Shown here piece by piece: positions 10,359 through 20,913 of a stretch of 64,000 nt of DNA. Position 1 is the stretch's first letter; every line of letters starts with the position of its first letter. The notes below the pieces were generated by a model that was given only the letters and a program-made list of their open reading frames with translations, did not search any database and was not told where the DNA came from. Origin of the DNA: Favolaschia claudopus (lineage: Eukaryota > Basidiomycota > Agaricomycetes > Agaricales > Mycenaceae); the NCBI GenBank assembly GCA_037176885.1, contig JAWWNJ010000108.1, positions 186,001 through 250,000 on the forward strand, in the 5' to 3' direction. Made by a program: the position numbers and the translations under genes.

Positions 10359-11649
10359 CTTGCTTGCCTACATAACATCAATTCAAATCACTTCATGCTC
10401 ATCCCCCTGGTGGCTGGCTGGTATCATGTACTCCTATCTTTCCTCCCTTTCTTTGTGTACAGTACACACAGTTACCCGTTTCAACTCCTCCTTCATACTA
10501 CCTGCTTCTGCTATTACCTTGCTATCGTCGATCCGTTTTCTGTCTGTCTATGATACATACTACGTTATTCCTTTCTGTACTTGTAAGTAAAGTAAGCCCA
10601 GTAGCTTCGAGAACGATGTTGTTTTTGTTGTATGGAGAGGAGAGTGAAGTTCTGGTGATGGCAAGGTGATGGTCAAAGAGTTTGTTTCCGACCGCCCGAT
10701 CATCTACTGATCATCTCCGCTCTGCAGCCAAATTAATAGGGTATATCACAGTACAGGATTTGGCGGATTTCGAGCTTGATTTCGATTTCGATTTCAGTCA
10801 GTGTGACACTCGGCGAAGTGCCGAGAACTTCGGAAAAGTCCGCGGGATCAGCTGGGAGATGCTGTGGATCAGCCCAGGCATCACGTACATTCTTGCCGCT
10901 TGAGTGAGGACAAGTTTTGAACGCGTCCCAGTGCGCTTTTGCCTGGTATTTGAGTCTCCAGAGGTTCAAACCTACTAGTTGTAGCAACGGAAACCGCGAC
11001 AGGCCGACAGTAAGAGAGGGGAATGAAATTAAGTGAGGCTTTGTATCTCTGCCGTCTGATGCCGAGACGATGCTGCCGAATGACAGCATGTGTGACGACT
11101 GTGACTTTTGCTCAAATCCAAATCGAAATCGAGCCTCAAATCCGCCAAATCCGCTACTGTGATATACCCTATTAAATACAAGGCGTGGCCAGCGTTTTGA
11201 GCATCTAGCAGCTCTTCCGTTCACCGCGGTGGCTGAGGATCTCAGCCGATACAGCTGAAAAGGGATCCGCACCTCGCCGCCCATCACCAATTGAACCTCG
11301 CAATCTTGGAAACTGGAGTTTTCGCTTTTCTTCAGTGCCAAGGCCGAGGAGAACAATCCACAAATGAGCTCGCCTGTCTGTGTGAATTCATTCAACATGG
11401 AGGGTTCTGCAATTCACTTGTGAAACTCGTCACTTTGGGTGTGCCCCACTTGCTGGGCCGCGACGCGTGATGTTGCCATGGCGCGGACCAAGTGCGGACC
11501 AGCCGGCCCCGTTAATCTTCCTCTTCACCGTCTACGCTCGCCTTCTCATTCTTCTCCTCAGCTTTTCTCTTTCTGCTCTGCTTTTTCCTAATCTTCAACT
11601 TGGTCTTCGTCATTTAAATAAATAATCCAACAACAACGTCCTGCGCTCA
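10359..11649. promoter_or_regulatory. H1-A 3' flank and upstream region of PDR transporter 1
   Basis: A 1.3 kb interval. Its middle third is a MITE (10737-11171). The 480 bp between that element and the ATG at 11650 ends in a pyrimidine-rich run (11520-11600) and an AT-rich patch (TTTAAATAAATAA, 11614-11626) that could serve as a TATA-like core. No gene was found; the long minus-strand ORF over 10733-11398 is an artefact of the element. Confidence 0.5.
10737..11171. mobile_element. MITE, about 435 bp, with 61-bp terminal inverted repeats
   Basis: The left end (10737-10797) and the reverse complement of the right end (11111-11171) match over about 61 bp with roughly eight differences. Both start TAGGGTATATCACAGTA and continue with GGATTTGGCGGATTT. 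The flanks are TTAA on both sides (10733-10736 and 11172-11175), the target duplication typical of piggyBac-type elements. A TA duplication with the repeat starting GGG (Tc1/mariner type) cannot be excluded because TTAATA/TATTAA is palindromic. No transposase is encoded. Confidence 0.8.
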
Positions 11650-14600
11650 ATGGAGACCGAGCAGCGGCGGCGTTCCACCATCGAACAACGGCGTTCAATC
11701 ATCGAGCAGCGGCGGTCGATTATCCTTACCCCCGAGCAGGAAATCCATGTGCAGAGTCTCGCCCGATCCTTGTCCAACCACGACGGAGCGAGTTTCGAGT
11801 TGAACTCTCTCTCGCAGACTACGACCCGCAATTCCGACTCGCACGACGCCGATGTCTCGACGCATATACATGTTCACTTTCCTGAATCCCCTCTGTCTCA
11901 GACACACCCTCCCACTCGTTCCTCCAAATCTTACAACTCGGGCCCCTTCGATGACGAAAAGCTGAATCCAAATTCGGAATCGTTTGACATGGAGGCGTGG
12001 CTTAAATCGTCGATGCAGATCGCCTCCAGAGATCCAGAGAATTATCCAGTGTGTTCCAATCACGGTCTTTCTGTCACTCTCTAATTTTAACGCGCGCGTT
12101 ACTTGTAGCTGAGAACTGCCGGCGTTTCCTTCCGTAACCTCAATGTTCACGGCGTCGGGTCACCTACAGATTATCAGAAGACGGTTGCCAATATCTGGCT
12201 CCGGGCTGGCGATTCACTGAGAGGCTTGATGGGCATGAGCACAGGGAAGCGGAAAATTCGTGCGTGTTTTTTTTCGATCTAGGGTTTAGACTATTGATGG
12301 GTAACAGAAATTTTGCGTGAGTTCGACGGGCTCGTCAAATCTGGGGAAATGCTGGTGGTTCTCGGACGACCCGGAAGGTGAACCTGACGTGCGCGCTCTG
12401 AGTTCCCCGTAATTGACACCCTCGACAGCGGCTGTTCCACGTTCCTCAAAACTCTATCTGGTCCGTAATTCCTTTCCGAATGAAATACAGCTGACAGTTG
12501 TCCAGGTCTAACACACGGTGGGTTGCTTTCCCTATCCGTCTGCCCTCTCATCTTGATTACCTCGCTGCAGGTTTCACGGTCGACCCTTCGTCGGACGTTC
12601 AATACCAAGGGATCCCTGCGGATGTGATGCACCGGGAGTTTCGTGGCGAGGTTATCTACAACGCGGAAACGGACGTGCATTTCCCCCACTTGACGGTCGG
12701 CCAAACTCTGTTGTTTGCCGCCAAGGCACGGGTACCCCGGACCCGCGTCGGCGGTGTCTCGCGCCAGAAGTACGCTGAACATATGCGGGACTTGGTCATG
12801 ACGATCTTCGGCCTCAGTCACACCCTAGACACTAAGGTCGGGAATGATTTTGTGCGTGGTGTCAGTGGAGGCGAACGGAAGCGTGTTAGTATTGCGGAGA
12901 CGACGTTGAGTGGTACGTATCTGGTTTTCCGTTTGGGCTGGATATTTTAATTTTGCGCAGGCTCCGCGTTGACGCTATGGGACAACAGTTCTCGAGGGCT
13001 TGATAGCGCAACGGCACTGTCGTTTATCCGCACTCTGCGGTTGTCAACACAGGTTACCGGCTCGACCGCCATGGTGGCAATCTATCAGGTGGGTTGATTC
13101 CAGCGAGCTGTGAATGGTTCTCACTTTTTTTTTCTTCATCAGGCGTCCCAGAGTATCTATGATGTGGGTCTTCGCTGTGCATCCCAAGTGCGAACGAATC
13201 TGATTTCCTACAGCTCTTTGACAAAGCGATTGTTCTGTACGAGGGGCGACAAATTTATTTTGGGCCCACCGAGCAAGCGAAGGAGTTTTGGACGAGCCGA
13301 GGTTTCGTCTGCGCTCCCAGGCAGACCACCGCTGACTTCTTGACCTCTCTTTCGAATCCGGCTGAACGTATCGTTGCACCGGGATTTGAGAGTCGTGTTC
13401 CGCGTACCGCAGACGAGTTCGCTCGTGTCTGGAAGGAAAGCGCAGAATATCGGGCTCTCCTGAGGGAGATCGAGGAATATAATGCGCAGTATCCGCTTGA
13501 TGGGGAGGCTTTGACGCAGTTTAGGAGCAGTCGGTCGAAGCAACGGAGCAAGTCGCTGTTGGTCTCTCATTATTCCTGATCGTTCTTTCGTTGAAAACTG
13601 CCTTTGCAGGAGCCCAAAGTCGCCCTACACTATCTCTGTTCGCCAGCAGATAGCGCTGTGCATGGAGCGTGGATGGCAGAGGCTCCGAGGCGATCTTGCT
13701 ACTTTCTTTGGAACGGCAAGTGTCTCTTCTGCTGCATATATTCACTGTGGAGGTGACACTTTCTCTTTAGGTCATCGGCAACCTTATCATGACTCTTATA
13801 TTCGCTAGTGTTTTCTATAATTTAAAGAACAACACCGACAGCTTCTTCCAACGCGGCTCTCTTCTCTTCTATGCCATCCTTTCGAATGCTCTTGGCAGCG
13901 CCCTAGAGGTCCATTATATTTCTTTCGATGTCATCCGTTATATTGAATACGCCTAGATTCTCACCTTGTATGCTCAACGTCCGATTGTCGAAAAGCATAC
14001 CGCCTATGCGCTATATCATCCGTAAGTAACATATGCGTTATATCTGGGGGCGAACTGACCGTGCTCGCAGATTTGCGGAAGCCGTTTCTTCCATGATTTG
14101 CGACCTTCCGTCCAAGTTTCTCACATCTACAGGTGACGTTTGTTTCGTTCGTTTCTTTGTTTGCGAGAGCCTTAACTATTTAACTACAGTGGTCAATATC
14201 ACTGTGTACTTCCTCACCAATCTCCGTCGGGAGCCCGACGCATTCTTCGTATTCTTCCTGTTTTCGATAACGTGCACGTTCGCCATGTCTATGATATTCC
14301 GCACCATCGCCTCTGCGTCGCGAACACTTATTCAAGCCCTCACTCCAGCGGCGGTGTTCATCACCGGTTTGATTATGTACACCGGCTTCACGATCCCTGT
14401 GCCGAACATGGTGGTCTGGTTTAGGTGGCTCAATTACGTCGACCCGATCAGCTATGGGTTCGAGGCCCGTGCGTTTTCTGAGTCCCTTTCAATGCAATGT
14501 ACCAGTGCTCATCTATCCTAGTCATGGTAAACGAATTCTCCGGCCGCTCCTTCCCTTGCGGACAATTCGTACCCGCGGGACCTGCTTACGCCAATGTGTC

Positions 14601-17459
14601 GGCTGCGAACAGGGTTTGCAGCGTCCCCGGCGCGAAAGCTGGGCTGGATTTCGTTCTCGGGTCAGACTACATCAAGGCATCCTTTGGTTACGAGCGTAGT
14701 CACCTCTGGCGCAATTACGGGATTCTTCTCGTTTATATTGTAAGTATTTTGTTGCTGCGCCAAAAGTCCTCACTGACACTCTAGACAGATCGTCTTTTGC
14801 GCCGTTCACTTAATCTGTACGGAATACATCTCAAGCGCAAAATCCAAGGGCGAGGTGTTGGTTTTCACTCGGGGCCATCTGCCGCCATCGCGCCGCCTTG
14901 AGGATGAGGAGAATCCGGATTCCAATGAGAAGTCCTTGCCAGAGAGTAGATCCGTCAAGCGTTCGGAAGACGCCATGATCCCGCAGCAGAGGAAGGTCTT
15001 TATGTGGAAAGATGTGTGCTATGACATCAAGCTGAAGGATGGCTCGGATCGACGTCTTCTAGATCATGTTGACGGATGGGTACGTCCTGGGACCCTCACT
15101 GCGCTCATGGTATGTCTCTGTTGCTTTTCTCGTGGTCTGCCCCTCATATCCATCGAAGGGTGTCTCGGGAGCTGGTGCGCAGCTCTGCTGTTCCTTCTGT
15201 GCTGTTTTCGTGATCATTTTATGCAGGTAAGACTACGCTACTTGATGTCCTCGCCGCGCGTACCACCATCGGCGTCATTTCCGGAGAAATGCTAGTCAAC
15301 GGCCGGCAGCGGGACCAGTCTTTCCAACGCAAGACAGGATATGTCCAGCAACAGGATTTGCACTTGGCTACTTCTACGGTCCGCGAGGCCCTCGAATTCA
15401 GCGCTATTCTTCGGCAGCACAAGTCCATCCCCAAGGAAGAGAAGCTTGCGTATGTTGAAGAGGTCATCGCGCTTCTGGACATGGAGTCATACGCGTCAGC
15501 TATTGTCGGCGTTCCAGGTGAAGGTCTGAACGTCGAGCAACGCAAGCGCCTGACCATCGCGGTTGAGCTTGTTGCCAAGCCGGAACTCCTCGTGTTCTTT
15601 GATGAACCTACCAGCGGTCAGTGCTGTAGCATTCATGCTCGTAATACTCTTCCAACTTCTGGCAGGTTTGGACTCTCAGACGGCATGGTCCATTTGCCAG
15701 TTGATGCGCAAACTTGCCAACCACGGGCAGGCTATCCTCTCGACGATCCATCAACGTCGGTGCTTCTCTGCTCACACTGTCGATTCAATTTTGATCCTTC
15801 TCCTAGCCAGCGCAATTTTGATGCAGGAGTTCGATCGACTTGTAAGTTCTTGTATACCCTACGATTGTGAATTTTGCTCACTTCTGAATAGTTGTTTTTG
15901 TAGGTGATCTCCTCTCGATCCGGTCAAGAACTAACCTGAGGTTTGGTTAGGGCGCCTGGAGGCAAGACCGTGTACTTTGGCGAGATAGGAAAGAATTCGA
16001 AGGTGTTAACTGGTTACTTCGAGAAGTACGGTGCGCAACCTTGTCCGCTTGATGCGAATCCGGCCGAGTGGATGCTTGACGTCATCGGAGCGGCACGGGG
16101 AACCAAGTCTGTCCAGGACTGGCCTGAGGTCTGGAAAGCAAGCGAGGAGCGTCAACAGATTCGCAAAGAATTCGACCAAATGGCGGCCAAACTCTCCATG
16201 GTCCAAGATTCCGGAGACTCGGCGGCCGGCTACGAGTTGTTCGCGATGCCTTTCACGACACAGCTCCGGGAATGTCTGAAGCGCGTATGGATACAATATT
16301 GGCGCACGCCGACGTACATCTATTCTAAACTGGTCCTCGTTGGCGTTTGCTCGCTGTTCATTGGGTTCTCGTTCTACAAGGCCCACAATGACTTGCAGGG
16401 CTTGCAAAACCAGATGGTGAGTCAAATCCCAGCCGTGTATATAATCTAAATCTGGGGTTCAGTTTTCGATCTTCTTGCTCCTGAATCTCTTCAGCAATCT
16501 AATTCAGCAAATTATGCCTCTGTTCGTCGAGCAGCGAGCACTTTACGAAGCCCGCGAGCGTCCGTCGAAGGCGTATTCTTGGATGGCTTTCCTCCTTGCA
16601 CAGATTATGGTGGAGCTTCCATGGCAGCTTCTTGCCGCAGTGATCTGCTTTGTTTCTTGGTACTATCCGATAGGTCTGTATCGGAATGCCATTGCAGCGG
16701 ACCAGGTCACAGAGCGCGGAGGACTCATGTTCCTCTTCGTTTCTCAGTTCATGCTCTTCACCAGTACCGTGAGTATAGTAACGTTTGTACCGTCCAGATC
16801 GTTGCTGAGTACTTCGCAGTTCAGTCAAATGGTGGTAGCCGGCAATGATACAGCAGAGGCTGCCGGTGGAATTGGTAGCCTTCTGTTTTCCTTTACTCTT
16901 CTTTTCTGTGGTGTGCTGGCTCATCCCTCGAGCCTCGGCTGGTGGGTAAGTGCCTTCTCAACTGGGTTTTATCTCGTCAGGCGGCTCACCGAACGTGGCC
17001 CAGATCTGGGCAAATCGCGTCTCACCTTTCACTTACTTTGTCGGCGGTATGTTGGCCACCGGAGTCGCCAATACGCACGTAGAATGCTCGAGCGTCGAAC
17101 TTCTCCACGTGGACCCAATACCTGGCCAGAACTGCGGGGAGTACTTCGCATCGTATCAGTCATTCGCTGGCGGCTCGCTTTTAAATCCCAACGTAACAGC
17201 TGACTGTCAGTTTTGCGCTGTATCTGACACCAATGTATTCCTTGCTCAAGCTGGTATTTCCGTGCGTTATTCATGTTCTCGAAGTTGAATATTGTTACTG
17301 ACTCCGCTCTTATTTCAGTACGATGACCGCTGGCGAAACTTTGGCTTAATCTGGGTCTATATCGGTGTCAATGTCTTGGGAGCGCTGTTCTTTTACTGGC
17401 TGTACCGGGTGCCAAAGAACAAAAAACCGAAGGAGACCCCAGTGGTTGCGGCGAGTTGA
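11650..17459 (+). CDS. PDR-type (ABCG full-size) ABC transporter, copy 1
   Basis: Twenty-six exons give 1,505 residues, normal for fungal pleiotropic drug resistance pumps, with NBD-TMD-NBD-TMD order. NBD1 has the degenerate Walker A of this family ([12 protein letters not shown], Cys for Lys), signature [13 protein letters not shown] and Walker [20 protein letters not shown]2 has canonical Walker A (GVSGAGKTTLL), degenerate signature [11 protein letters not shown] and [15 protein letters not shown]. The membrane halves include the [18 protein letters not shown] and RVSPFTY signatures. It should export lipophilic compounds from the plasma membrane using ATP. Very short exons occur at 12506-12517 (12 nt), 13143-13163 (21), 15159-15174 (16) and 15892-15899 (8); intron 13716-13770 starts with GC. 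The N-terminus carries three tandem (I)EQRRS units. A near copy lies inverted at 20914-26702. Confidence 0.92.
11656..11727 (+). repeat. Triplicated 21-24 bp unit in the N-terminus of PDR copy 1
   Basis: Three tandem units each encode EQRRS followed by TI or II. The first unit has one extra Arg codon. PDR copy 2 has a single QQRRSI at the same place, so this is a small in-frame expansion specific to copy 1. It sits in the cytosolic N-terminal tail ahead of NBD1. Confidence 0.7.
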
Positions 17460-18161
17460 TCCTCCCCGCAAATTTCAGTCCTTGACGCCGAGTTTCAACG
17501 CATGGACAACTACGATACATCTAAATTATGTAAATTATTACACATATCACACCCTCCTTTTTGTATCTCTGCAATGTTTATGGAAATCGGCGAATGAATG
17601 CAAAAAAAGAAACACCGCTGAGTGAGAGCATGCTTGATTCCAGCTCCGAGTGGTCTGAATCACCAAGCCCAAAAACCGTTAAGATGCGCGCAGATAACCG
17701 CTCATTATCTCTCCAGCCGCGCATCTTTGCACGATCCAGATTTACAGGCTTGTTTGGCAAAGATTGAATGATTTTCGCCCAAGGACGCAGCTCAGCTCGA
17801 TCCCGCATCCCGTAAAAGGTGAAATTCAAATCGGACGCAAGGGTGAGGTGCGAAGGCCCCAGAAAAAACGTTCAAGTCCCTGGGCCATTGACGGCTGCAG
17901 CAACGTTAAATATACTGTACATGCAGAACCAGGAAGACGCACGTCGATGATGCGACAGAGCGCGAATAGCATTTGGAAAGGGTCGTTCGATGGCGTCTAG
18001 CAGCTCTTCCTTGATCCTCGAGGATTCTGCTCGAGAGCTGAAGTCATTTTCCAATTCCACGACCGCCGGGGGCCGACTCAAAGGGTTGAGGACATCGTTC
18101 TTATAGACGTTCAATCTGCGGATGTCGTCCATAGAAAACCTCACAACACCGGTGAACGATT

Positions 18162-18166
18162 CGACG
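18162..18166 (+). repeat. Target-site duplication CGACG, left
   Basis: Direct repeat of 20302-20306, immediately outside the left inverted repeat. Its removal together with the element restores the host reading frame, which supports the exact boundary. Confidence 0.75.
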
Positions 18167-20301
18167 TATGACGGTTCGTTTGTACAAATAAACAATTACG
18201 CGCGCGATCAATCTTGCGCGCGCGCGCAAACAACACGAGCGCGCGCGCAAGGGACCACTGCCGTCACTGTCTACTTTAGTACTCTCTCTCGTTCCTGCAT
18301 CACGACACTACCTTGTTCTCTACACTGTCGACATTCTCCGAATACCCACTTCCTTGGCATCTCCCGTCTTCTCCAAGCGTGATCATGCTTGCGCACTGGC
18401 ACGGCGACACTGTGAGAAACCCAAGCCTTGAAGGCATTTCACAATGTCCCTTTCGATGTTCCTCTACACTGTACTATTCAACTAGGACCTGCTCTGGCTG
18501 CACCGTGGTGCATCCCCTCTGTGATTGCTCAATAACATCACCGTTACCGGCCAGGTCCGGCCTTGCTCTAACTCGCTTCGTTGAATTCCACAAGTGTTTT
18601 GGGCTCGCGGACTCTCCACAACTCGCGTTGAAGGAGGAAAGCCGTCAAGCGGCGGAGGGCTGGAGTACGAAAGTCGGCTGACCGAAGGACTTGCGAGCAA
18701 AACGATTGTCTATAGGTGGCAGGGGATAGAGACTAAATTGGGGTGGCCGCAAGTCAAGTCTGTGCTCACTGGTCTGGTTTATTTGACAGAGCTGATCACT
18801 GCCAGTGATAGGCTGCCCAATATTGAATAGTATTCATTGAGGTTCATATTCCATCTCGGCGCGTGCATCTCATATGGAACTCACAATCTCGTCAAGAAAT
18901 TCTCTCAGTACCGCTCACAGTAAGGTACTTGCAACGGAGTATAGAGCTGGTATAGAGACAGGTACTTATACCCCCACACCATTGTTGCCGATGGACCGGA
19001 TACAGCTGTTATGACATTCGACCCGTTGCCAATAAATATGACTGGGTGAGCACTGAGCAATGTTTAATATGGCAGTTTCAGTGACTGCAGCTCAGGTTCA
19101 GCATGTATCTCCCTGTGAGGGTAAGTGCTCTCATGGTGTCGAAGTGTCGAATAACCATTGACAAATAACCTTCGGGTGTGTTCGCCCTGTAGTGTGTCCA
19201 TCCTTTCTTATGATTCTATGTGCGAGATTGTCCAGAAAATTATTCAGTTCTCCCTCGGCTCCCACAAAGCTACACCTCGCCCTTCACCGGCAATTATTCG
19301 TTGCGAATCTATCCTTTGCCGAAGCTGTGAGGAATTTCAGAAGAGTTTTATAGCTAGTTTTATGCTCACTGGCATCCTACCTCCTCTTCATTAATAGCTT
19401 TTGCCCACCTCCTTGATATCGGTGGATCCATCAATCATAGATGATAAATCTACAACTAGCTCGCAAGTAAGTGGACAGTTATAGCTCTTGGATCTGTTGT
19501 GTGCAAGTTGTGTGTTTACTTATGCACAACTTGGTAATACATTACAATTAAACTGATCACATCCCCCGAGCAATCATAAACTCGCCTCCTCATCACGGGT
19601 CTTATCCTATTTTTTTTCTTGGACGAGGCACTTGTTTGCGTTCAAAATTCAGCCTCATCAATTGACTTTTTGCGATATCCGGCATTTGCCGCACCTAGGT
19701 TGATCGGCCTTTCAAAAAAATTCGGGTGAAGATCGTGACGGATCGTGACATTACGTCTCCGGGTCTCGCGTCTGCCCACCACGTCGCACGACGTCGAGAC
19801 ACTGAAAGTCTGAACACCACCTTGAAACCGGTGGTTCAGCCTTCAGCCTTCATCTGCGTCACTACGGGCGCAGCCCAGCGCTGCGCTTGCGCTTCGCGCT
19901 GCTCCATTGACTCTGTGTGGCAGGAGCAGTGTGCTTTGGCCCTCAACTTTCTCGCTCCCTGCCCAGTGCCATCGGCTGACGTCTCACGTCTATTTCAATG
20001 GCATCTCACCGCACTGCAGCATTTGGATCTTTCAGGTCGCGGCGAAGGTGTGAAGCGAGTGGACGAGTTGCGATCTTGGGAGCGAGTCTCATTCCCCCTC
20101 ACGAGCTGCCGGCGCGCCAGAGACCGAGCAATACTTATATTGCTTGTGCAGATGCTCAGACTAGATAAGGATGGACGATATTGGACGACTGCTGTAGAGT
20201 ACGATGTATTTGATTTACTCGCGCGCGCGCGTTTGTTGTTCACGCGCGCAAAATGACTGATCGCGCGCGTAAATGTTTATTTGTACAAACGAACCGTCAT
20301 A
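18167..20301. mobile_element. Non-autonomous TIR DNA element, 2.1 kb, with CG-rich ends
   Basis: The ends are inverted repeats. Both begin TATGACGGTTCGTTTGTACA, continue AATAAACA and reach TTACGCGCGCGATCA, about 44 bp with one mismatch. Beyond that both sides hold alternating CGCGCG tracts (about 18213-18250 and 20219-20271). A 5-bp direct repeat CGACG flanks the element (18162-18166 and 20302-20306). The interior has no transposase: its ORFs (for example 18313-18681 and 19726-20256) show no family motif. The insertion lies inside an F-box-like reading frame. The superfamily is not assigned; 5-bp duplications are uncommon for known TIR families. Confidence 0.82.
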
Positions 20302-20306
20302 CGACG
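20302..20306 (+). repeat. Target-site duplication CGACG, right
   Basis: Right-hand copy of the 5-bp repeat at 18162-18166, directly outside the right inverted repeat. Confidence 0.75.
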
Positions 20307-20596
20307 CCCCCATGGATCGCGACCTCTACTAGTAGTTCCTAGCGGCGATGACCTTTCTGGATTGCCCAATTCGCAAGCTGGCGGGTGGTAGGCCAAGAGA
20401 AAATGCGGGCGGCCCGGCGGAAGAATATACGACCTGAGTTTGCAGCAAGTCGGGGTATGTATAGAGGGGAAGGGTTGCCGCAAAAGTGCGTGATGCAGAT
20501 GGTAGAAAACAATGGACAGACGTCCTCGAGGGAATGTAGATACTGGGGCCCGGGCAGCTCTAAGAGGAGTTCTGGAGGAAGACGTTACAGCGACAT

Positions 20597-20913
20597 GAGT
20601 CTGAAAATGCAACTACTCCGGAGGTTTATATACGTTTGAACGACTATCTTCAAAAAAGTTTATAAAGTCTTGTTTACGAGACTACTCCGGAGGGAGAGTT
20701 TTGAAGAAATGGTGGGGGACGCAGAGCAAGTCACACTCTCAGCCGGCCGCCCTTCATGAATTCATTACCGTCATGCAAATTCTTCCATCGACTCGACGAC
20801 TAGAGGGATTCCACAAGCAAATTTGTGCAATGATATCGATGTATCTGTCCGATTGTCTACTCGTCTACGAGATCTATGTAGTTACATAATCGGTCTCGAA
20901 AAAATCCCAGCAA
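20597..20913. other. Gap between dead F-box gene and PDR copy 2; short direct repeat
   Basis: No gene was seen in these 317 bp. ACTACTCCGGAGG occurs twice, at 20612-20624 and 20681-20693, each containing the palindrome CTCCGGAG. It lies just upstream of the dead F-box-like frame and might be a remnant of its promoter. Confidence 0.4.

Larger units (their letters stand above)
17578..20596 (-). pseudogene. F-box-like gene, dead: three in-frame stops and a 2.1 kb insertion
   Basis: On the minus strand an open frame runs from an ATG at 20596 to the insertion point, then continues on the far side (18161 to 17578). Removing the element and one copy of its 5-bp target duplication restores a single 293-codon frame exactly. 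The start region (RLPPELLLEL, then HSLEDVCPLFSTIC) resembles the F-box helices that bind Skp1. Further along, HLTLASDLNFTFYG is like the C-terminal part of Agaricomycete F-box-like proteins. In-frame stops lie at 20587-20585 (TAA), 20341-20339 (TAG) and near 17872 (TGA); each could come from one C-to-T change in CAA, CAG or CGA. Family assignment is moderate; the broken reading frame is directly visible. Confidence 0.7.

Noticed and set aside
10733..11398. 221-residue minus-strand ORF
   Set aside because: It overlaps both inverted repeats of the MITE, has no motifs and is a by-product of its TTTCGATTT-rich ends.
18180..18260. CG-rich tracts as a possible CRISPR-like or satellite array
   Set aside because: No regular repeat-spacer pattern; the tracts are the subterminal parts of the TIR element.
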